A program made the translations under genes and the position numbers. From positions 9,447,501-9,511,500 of the forward strand of contig NC_092568.1 in assembly GCF_037975245.1 (NCBI RefSeq): DNA of 64,000 nt, read 5' to 3'. The stretch is from Apostichopus japonicus (Eukaryota > Echinodermata > Holothuroidea > Aspidochirotida > Stichopodidae). A model generated the notes under the pieces. The model had not been told where the DNA came from, did no database searches, and was given only the letters and a program-made list of their open reading frames with translations. This document shows positions 58,401 through 64,000 of this stretch, in pieces; position 1 is the first letter of the stretch; each line of letters starts with the position of its first letter.

Positions 58401-61400
58401 AGGCTCTCTATGACAGCTAGCCAATAGGAGACCTTGTTACAGTTTATGTTTGGTCTCCCTGACAGCCAGCCAATAGGAGACCTTGGTAAAGTTTATGTTT
58501 TGTAGGTCTCCCTGACAGCTAGCCAATGGGAGGCCTTGGTACAGTTTATGCTTTGTAGGGTCTCCCTGACAGCTAGCCAATGGGAGACCTTTGTTTCAGC
58601 TTATGCTTTGTAGGGTCTCTTTGCCAGGTAGCCAATGGGAGGCCTTGGTACAGTTTATGTTTGGTAGGTCTCCCTGATAGCTAGCCAATGGGAGACCTTG
58701 GTAAAGTTTATGCTTTGTAGGGTCTCTTTGCAAGGTAGCCAATGGGAGGCCTTGGTACAGTTTATGTTTGGTCTCCCTGACAGCCAGCCAATAGGAGACC
58801 TTGGTAAAGTTTATGTTTGTAGGTCCCCCTGACAGCTAGCCAAGAGGAGGCCTTGGTACAGTTTATGTTTTGTAGGTCTCCCTGACAGCTAGCCAATGGG
58901 AGGCCTTTGTTTCAGCTTATGCTTTGTAGGGTCCCTTTTGCCAGGTAGCCAGTGGGAGGCCTTGGCACAGCTTATACTTTGTAGGGTCTCCCTGACAGCT
59001 AGCCAATGGGAGGCCTTAGTTACTGCTACATGCTTTGTAGGGTCCTCTAACAGCTAGCCAGTGTGACGTCTTGGTACATTTTCAGCTTGCATTATATTAT
59101 CGAATTCCGCCTCCGAATAGATTCATACAGCAATAGTAAATGCAATATCCTATTCCAGGGATTCTCAGTTAACTTTCTGTTGATATCCAGAGAGAGAGAG
59201 AGACATCGCTGGAAGAAAAGGGACCAATGAGAACCAAACCCACATTGTAGTTAGATTGAGCAATGCACAGGGTAGGTCGGAGGATGTCTAAGGCCTTTAA
59301 GAGCCAGCATACCTGAATGTAGGTTTCAATCTTTGGGGGAGGGGGGTGGGCTGTGCGGTATAGATTGAAATCCTTCACAGACTGACTATTAAAAAATCCC
59401 TTAGCTAGATGGACTCTATATAAAGGCTTTCTGCTCATTTGACGACCAAGCAACCAGCTGGTTAAAATAATCTCAAGGGTCAATTAAAAGAGCCATCTCA
59501 GCCTTGATCAGAAAGTTTACAAACCTGTCACTTGATTTGAGTGGTCAAGTCGAGCCATTGCCAGGGGGATTCCCGGACTTAGCCGTGTCTCCTCTTTAAC
59601 ATATCATCTCTGTGTGGAAAAAGTTTTGTAACAAACTTGTTTGAGTCACTTCACTTATGACATTTAGTGACTGGACTCATATCTCTTTAGAGCACTGCAG
59701 CCTGGGATTCATGTCTATAAAAAAAAATTAAGAAACAGGGGTAGGCTACCTATATATCAACTATGTAATCGTGGTAAAAGAAGGAAACTGGCATGTCCTG
59801 AAAAATTCTACATCCCGAACGCAATAAAATAATTTGCTTCCGTTTAGCTTTTGTTTCGTATCTCTCTTTTCAAACTGCTAATCTGCAATATAATGCCTCC
59901 CCCACCCCCCCCCCCCCATCCTCCTTTCCAACTCCCTTTACCCTCTTCTTCTTTTCATTAAGAATCAGCAATGAAGTGTAGAGGAACATTCAGGATATCT
60001 CTTTTTTATATCAGCTAACCGGTTTCTGTTTATGTGATAGTTAAATGATACGAAAAGCTGACACAAAATATGTAGGCAGTTATCTAGAATCAATATTTAA
60101 TACCAAGCTACCGACAACACGAAACTGAGATTCACACAAGTCCAAAATTAGAGCAGTTATCCATTTAATAGAAATGTTTGTATTGTCACATTTGTTCCCA
60201 ATGCATGTATTTTTGTCATTATTTACCCTGTCAACACAAATATCATGTGTAAAAGTAAGTTAGCCTCTAAGTTAGCCTCTAAGTAGTTTAGGCCTCTGAT
60301 GAAGATCCTGCTAGGATCGAAACGTCAGGCCAACTAACTTTTACACATTCTCTTACACAGGCTCTCTAGTGGATAAGCGGTTTGCTAACAGTTTTATTTT
60401 ATTTTAAGACAAATATCAGTCAAAGTTCAAGCGCATTAAATAAACTGACTGATGTTTATCCTGAAACACATAGCCATTGATTGAGAGGTAGTGAGATAAG
60501 ACCATGTTGAATAAATACAATTAAGTCTTCATTTTTAATGGACTATTATAATTACCACAACTCACAATCAAACTTACCCTGCCAAGGCAATGACCTTTTT
60601 ATGTGGACAAATATTGCATCATATTATAAAGTTAGGCAACAGCCTGGAATCACTGCTTGTTTTCTTTACTTCCCAGACGGGACAATGTACCACCCTTACA
60701 TCAGTCGCGATGAGAAGTTAGAGTTATTCCATCCAGATGTTTGCAGGTAAATGAAAAAAAAAAAAAATTTCTTGATTTTTTTTAATTTGTTTATTTCTTT
60801 TAGAAAGAAATTCTGAAGTGCAGAATTTGTCTGTAGCTTTTAGAATTACACTATGAACCTGGACAATTTTTTACAACCCCATTACTATCCAACACTATAA
60901 GCGGTATGGAATTTTTGAGTAGTTCTCATCAAAAAAGAATGAGTGTAATAAACCACAATGGGTTGAAGTGTTAAGTTCAGAGCCGGGAGGGGACGGATGG
61001 GCCGGGGGGGGGGGGATATGTTGCAATGGCCAAAAGTCAAACAAGATGACAATAATATACAAAGATAGAATTTACCAGTAAGAACCCCCTCGCTGTACCC
61101 TTTGTGTTATCAGTCTTGATGAGAGGACGGGTTGTGGGCCAATATCCTGGGATCCCATAGAAATATGGGATAAAGAAAAATATTTTCCAATTTTCATGAT
61201 ATAACCAAAGAAAAAAAAAGAATGGGGACCTGGTGACATGATTGTCCTCTGGAGCTCCACCTTGCTCTTTATGCTTCTGAATGGTCTGCTGCATGGTAGT
61301 AATGGGTACGCTGGGGACCTCTTTATGCCTCTAAATGTTCTACTGTGTGGTAGTAATGGGTACACTGGGGGACCTCTTTATGCCTCTAAATGTTCTACTG

Positions 61401-62400
61401 TGTGATAGTAATGGGTACACTGGGGGACCTCTTTATGCCTCTAAATGTTCTACTGTGTGATAGTTATGGGTACACTGGGGGACCTCTTTATGCCTCTATA
61501 TGTTCTACTGTGTGGTAGTAATGGGTACACTGGGGGACCTCTTTATGCCTCTAAATGTTCTACTGTGTGATAGTAATGGGTACACTGGGGGACCTCTGAA
61601 TGTTCTACTGTGTGGTAGTAATGGGTACAATGGGGACCTCTTTATGCCTCTGAATGTTCTACCGTGTGATAGTAATGGGTACAATGGGGACCCCTTTATG
61701 CCTCTATATGTTCTACTGTGTGGTAGTAATGGGTACACTGGGGGACCTCTTTATACCTCTGAATGTTCTACTGTGTGGTAGTAATGGGTACACCGGGGAC
61801 CTCTTTATGCCTCTAAATGTTCTACTGTGTGATAGTAATGGGTACACTGGGGGACCTCTCTTGATAACTTAGTGTCCGATCCATCGTAAAAGAAGTACAG
61901 CTAAGTTTCAGTAAATGCTTAGAGATATTTTCTGAGAAAGACGAAAGTCCGTAATGTTGCACAAAATTTATCACAAACTTTTCTGTCTTTTACATACAGC
62001 AGAGCAGAAATGAATGTATGTAACATACCTTTTTTCATTCTGACTTGCCATTACAATCTGTGTGTTTTTCAAATGCAACTTTTTATTTTGTTTCACTAGT
62101 CCTAAATTTGTCACAATTTTTTCTTATGCATGGAAGGGTAGAGCAATTAAGCATTCAATTTTTTGGTCAAGATTTGTTTTTGCAGTACAATACTTGACAC
62201 ACTGTGTTATTCTCAATGTTACAGATCTTTACCCTATCTCTATGAGAAGGATATGAATTTTAAAGGAGTTCCACTCTTTAAATTTGTCCTGGCAAACTAC
62301 ACCTATGCAAACGGTACCGTGCATCCACCGAATGAAGGATTCTACAGAGAGGACATGTGGGCACCTTCTGGGTTGCTAAGACAAGACCCATGTAGGTTTG
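49325..62400 (+). CDS. CD36/class B scavenger receptor family gene, 3'-incomplete
   Basis: Joined CDS so far: 49325-49468, 54968-55125, 56165-56306, 57655-57858, 58236-58377, 60677-60746, 62225-62400 (1036 nt, 345 codons plus one base). All introns are GT-AG with consistent phases. Known role of the family: two-pass membrane receptors that bind lipoproteins, fatty acids or microbial ligands, or act in lysosomal lipid export (LIMP-2). Seen: a short basic cytoplasmic tail, a membrane helix at about residues 14-36, then the ectodomain with the hallmark VENPDAI...GPYVYR, the PGWDTDLFGLLWG and NGTDGTMYHP regions, and cysteines in DVCR and DPCRFG. At least eight N-glycosylation sequons are present (NVTF, NGTL, NETV, NRSV, NNSD, NGTD, NYTY, NGTV). 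The family is normally 470-530 aa, so about two thirds is here. The rest, including the second membrane helix, lies beyond the last donor. Whether it is nearer SCARB1, CD36 or LIMP-2 is not resolved. Confidence 0.93.
49885..50285 (+). repeat. tRNA-derived SINE in SCARB-like intron 1
   Basis: A-box-like taaagtggttaagg (49901-49914) and B box ggttcaagtcc (49942-49952). A body with ccttgggtaaggcgcttta follows, a motif common in the bodies of animal tRNA-derived SINEs. The 3' boundary is a guess. Confidence 0.6.
51698..52164 (+). mobile_element. hAT-type MITE with perfect 8-bp TSD in SCARB-like intron 1
   Basis: 467 bp. Termini taaggtgacca and tggtcacctta. TSD agttaaag at 51690-51697 and 52165-52172. 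Contains repeated gtccccgat motifs and the ggggagggggacaccccttcccc module. Confidence 0.85.
52940..53490 (+). repeat. Dispersed repeat family C, copy 2
   Basis: The first 230 bp match 44090-44335. The segment ends near ccggatctagtgtaaaagca, which resembles the complement of the gatgcttttacacaagattg start of copy 1. The full element may therefore have inverted ends. Lies in SCARB-like intron 1. Confidence 0.6.
53500..54720. other. SCARB-like intron 1, nothing recognised
   Basis: No exon, RNA gene or recognisable repeat until the TCC tract. Confidence 0.4.
54725..54934 (+). repeat. (TCC)n then (TTC)n microsatellite before SCARB-like exon 2
   Basis: About 59 TCC units followed by about 10 TTC units on the transcribed + strand. 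The tract ends 33 bp before the acceptor AG (54966-54967). Poly-Leu, poly-Pro and poly-Ser frames across it are artefacts. Confidence 0.95.
54968..55125 (+). CDS. SCARB-like exon 2
   Basis: Acceptor ttctcatcttttag, donor gtaggt, phase 0 in and 2 out. Encodes WKDPPLPLYSSFYFFHVENPD and EKGPYVYR, diagnostic for CD36-family ectodomains. The acceptor lies just after a (TCC)n/(TTC)n tract of about 210 bp. Confidence 0.93.
56165..56306 (+). CDS. SCARB-like exon 3
   Basis: Acceptor attctaatacacag, donor gtatgt. Encodes NVTFHGNGTLSSVQMYKYIF and DTFTLINPVAV, equivalent to the conserved family stretch ending in NP. Confidence 0.92.
57655..57858 (+). CDS. SCARB-like exon 4
   Basis: Acceptor ttttttcatatag, donor gtaagt; 68 codons, phase 0. 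Encodes FMNRSVAEILWGYED and a PGWDTDLFGLLWG end, corresponding to the SV.E.LWGY region of the family. Confidence 0.93.
58236..58377 (+). CDS. SCARB-like exon 5
   Basis: Acceptor tgatttgacag, donor gtaaat, phase 0 in and 1 out. Encodes NNSDLGVYTVYDGTED...FNGRTELDWWFSPEANMLNGT, the VYTG/FNG..L.WW equivalent of the family. Confidence 0.92.
58395..59085. repeat. ~55-60-bp minisatellite in SCARB-like intron 5
   Basis: About 11-12 imperfect units of gtctccctgacagctagcca followed by atgggaggccttggtacagt and ttatgctttgtagg. The array begins within 20 bp of the exon 5 donor. Confidence 0.9.
60246..60350 (+). ncRNA. Minimal hammerhead ribozyme motif of Penelope-associated type
   Basis: Core CTGATGA at 60296-60302, stem II gatcct/gct/aggatc at 60304-60318, GAAA at 60319-60322, and the cleavage triplet GTC at 60324-60326. 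Stem I is ggcct (60291-60295) with aggcc (60327-60331). Pairing is extended by tgtgtaaaag...gttag (60246-60263) with the complementary aactaacttttacaca downstream (60332-60347). Stem III is reduced to a C-G pair with no loop. That matches the variant hammerheads with diminished stem III known from Penelope-like elements, which are thought to cleave as dimers. One extra A (60303) lies between the core and stem II. No reverse transcriptase ORF is adjacent. Confidence 0.7.
60677..60746 (+). CDS. SCARB-like exon 6
   Basis: Acceptor tttacttcccag, donor gtaaat; 70 nt. Encodes DGTMYHPYISRDEKLELFHPDVCR, which follows the NGT of exon 5 and carries the first disulfide-region cysteine seen here. Confidence 0.9.
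61290..61858. repeat. ~55-60-bp minisatellite in SCARB-like intron 6
   Basis: About ten units of ctctttatgcctctaaatgt followed by tctactgtgtgatagtaatg and ggtacactgggggac. Open frames on both strands reflect the repeat only. Confidence 0.92.
62225..62400 (+). CDS. SCARB-like exon 7 (last one in the window)
   Basis: Acceptor tctcaatgttacag, donor gtgagt, phase 2 in and 1 out. Encodes VPLFKFVLANYTYANGT and a cysteine in DPCRFG. No further exon is recognisable before the window ends. Confidence 0.9.
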
Positions 62401-62644
62401 GTGAGTAATTGAGTTGTTTACCTTTACCCCACAACCGTTTAGGTTCCCAGGTTCCAATACAATCCATCAGGAAGAGGACACTATTGACCTATCCCCAAAT
62501 CCCTGCTGTGGCAGTGTTGTTGAGTCCTTCATGAAGGTGGGACTTCTTTTGTGAATTTGGGAAATGAGGCTTGGTTTTGTTTTCTTCCACTGGTGTTGAA
62601 ACAACTTTATTTTACCATCGCTGCAATTTCAACGGTGGTGAAGA

Positions 62645-62730
62645 GGGTACCTTCACTGAAAAGGGTACCTTCACCGAAAAGGGTACCTTCACCGAAAAGG
62701 GTACCTTCACCGAAAAGGGTACCTTCACCT
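62645..62730. repeat. 18-bp minisatellite
   Basis: About 4.7 copies of ggtaccttcaccgaaaag, immediately before the A-B-A block. Confidence 0.85.
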
Positions 62731-62796
62731 CTCTCAGGATGAGAGAGGGGTCAGATGCAGAGGTGCACTGTCGTCCCTCCGTCGCCACATTTAGCC

Positions 62797-63598
62797 GCAG
62801 TCCCGGAGAGCAGGAACGGTTGACAGACAATTACGTACCTGCTTTGCAATTCTCTCTGAACACTCATCAGACAGAGAAGGCTTGATACTTAAGCAGGTGT
62901 TCATCCGGCACGCTTAGAGTTTCAAACGAACTTCTGTGGGTTTCCTGAACCTTGGGATACACTCAAAGTAAAACTTGAAACTAAAGAGGACTTAATTACT
63001 TGGAAGTGAGTTTAAAGGGTGTGAAGACTCGCGCAAAAAGAAACGTCTCATGCCTGCAATCTGACCTAGTTTCGAATGAGGTGTAACAGAAGTGTTAACC
63101 ACCACCATCGATCCCAGAAAATACACACACAGCTTGCTACCGTCGGTAATTAGACACTAGTGTACAGTCATTACATACAGCTGCGGTCAATACCCACAGC
63201 ACAGTGTATAAACGATACAGGGATGGACATCTCAGGTCCAGCTAAAGATAACAAGGTATCACGTTTCATTACTGTCTGCATTTTGTAGCGACACGCACAA
63301 AACGTCACTTGCAAGCAACAGAAAGTTAACTTTTTCAGATGGGTGCAAGCGGTTTGGGGTGAGTCTTCAATGCCTTTAAGCGGCAGTCCCGGAGAGCAGG
63401 AACGGTTGACTGACAATTACATACCTGATTTGCAATTCTCTGAACACTCATTCAGACAGAGAAGGCTTGATATTTAAGCAGGTGTTCATCCGGCACGCAT
63501 AGAGTTTCAAACAAACTTCTGTGGGTTTCCTGAACCTTGAAATTCACTCAAAGTAAAACATAACTAAACAGGACTAAATTAATTGGAAGTGAGTTTAA
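62797..63598 (+). repeat. A-B-A repeat block containing family B copy 3
   Basis: A ~216-bp segment (62797-63014, starting gcagtcccggagagcagg) recurs at 63383-63598. The two copies flank family B copy 3 (63014-63382). The layout looks like LTR-internal-LTR of a very small element, or one and a half units of a longer tandem repeat. Confidence 0.75.
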
Positions 63599-64000
63599 TG
63601 TAAGCCTTATCAACTGTAGCCTGTGGAGAAGACGAACAAGAATATCATATGAAGAGGGTGCTATTCATAAATGGATAGTAACTGTTCGTGATAACATTCT
63701 GAAAGCGAACCATGTAAACCACCTCGGATGACATGTTTTAGTCCAAATGTCAAAAAGCAGATAGTCATAGCTTTCAGTGCTGGCACTTAAAAAATTAAGT
63801 TACTTGGAGGGTAAGAATGACTTGGGGACTAACAGACAGTGTGTGTAATTTGTGCAGCAGAAATATGAATATTTATTAAGTTTTTATCATCAGACACTCA
63901 ATTATCCACCCCCCGCCCCGCCTAGGGAATATCTATAGGAAATGTTCTTGTTTCTTAAAACAATTTGTGGGACGTGTGTTGTTTTGTTCTTGGTAATTCC

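Noticed and set aside
63020-63050. GAAACGTC in repeat family B as another hammerhead
   Set aside because: No CUGANGA core and no stem II hairpin upstream, so the match to the 3' part is chance.

Overview
The window is eukaryotic, intron-rich animal DNA. It carries two protein-coding genes, both on the + strand, inside a landscape dominated by small DNA transposons, SINE-like sequences and minisatellites. Both genes have clear animal relatives. The moderate AT content, the many short hAT-type elements and a roughly 370-bp dispersed repeat suggest a marine invertebrate deuterostome. An echinoderm, perhaps a sea cucumber, is my best guess, but that is inference and not proof.

Layout. 1-11.87 kb: no gene that I can support. 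It holds hAT-type MITEs (about 5.88-6.27, 6.56-6.88 and 9.54-10.18 kb), a degraded hammerhead-like motif (8.35 kb) and a decayed tRNA-like sequence (8.69-8.76 kb). 11.93-37.28 kb: a complete 15-exon gene for a ZNF106 (zinc finger protein 106) orthologue. All splice sites are GT-AG, the phases are consistent, and the CDS is 8184 nt (2727 aa). The protein has two N-terminal C2H2 fingers, a very long disordered middle expanded by two unrelated tandem peptide repeats, a coiled coil, a pair of related basic helical segments, and a C-terminal WD40 propeller encoded by eight small exons. Its introns carry a 1.6-kb hAT element inserted at a splice donor, minisatellites and an internally deleted Ty3/Gypsy retroelement. 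37.28-49.3 kb: the probable 3'UTR, then AT-rich microsatellites and a dense cluster of MITEs, some nested. 49.33-62.40 kb and beyond: the first seven coding exons of a CD36/class B scavenger receptor (SCARB) family gene, whose 3' part lies outside the window. Its introns hold a SINE, MITEs, minisatellites, a long (TCC)n tract beside an acceptor, and an apparently well-preserved minimal hammerhead ribozyme of the Penelope-associated kind. 62.6-63.6 kb: an A-B-A repeat block.

The two genes have no evident functional link. ZNF106 is known as an RNA-binding, RNA-processing nuclear protein. CD36-family proteins are glycosylated two-pass membrane receptors for lipids and lipoproteins. I see no virus, CRISPR array, operon or bacterial feature. 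The most notable signals are: the hammerhead motif at 60.3 kb; the hAT element whose 8-bp target-site duplication is the splice donor itself; MITEs with different termini that share internal modules; and the lineage-specific repeat expansions and duplicated segment in ZNF106.
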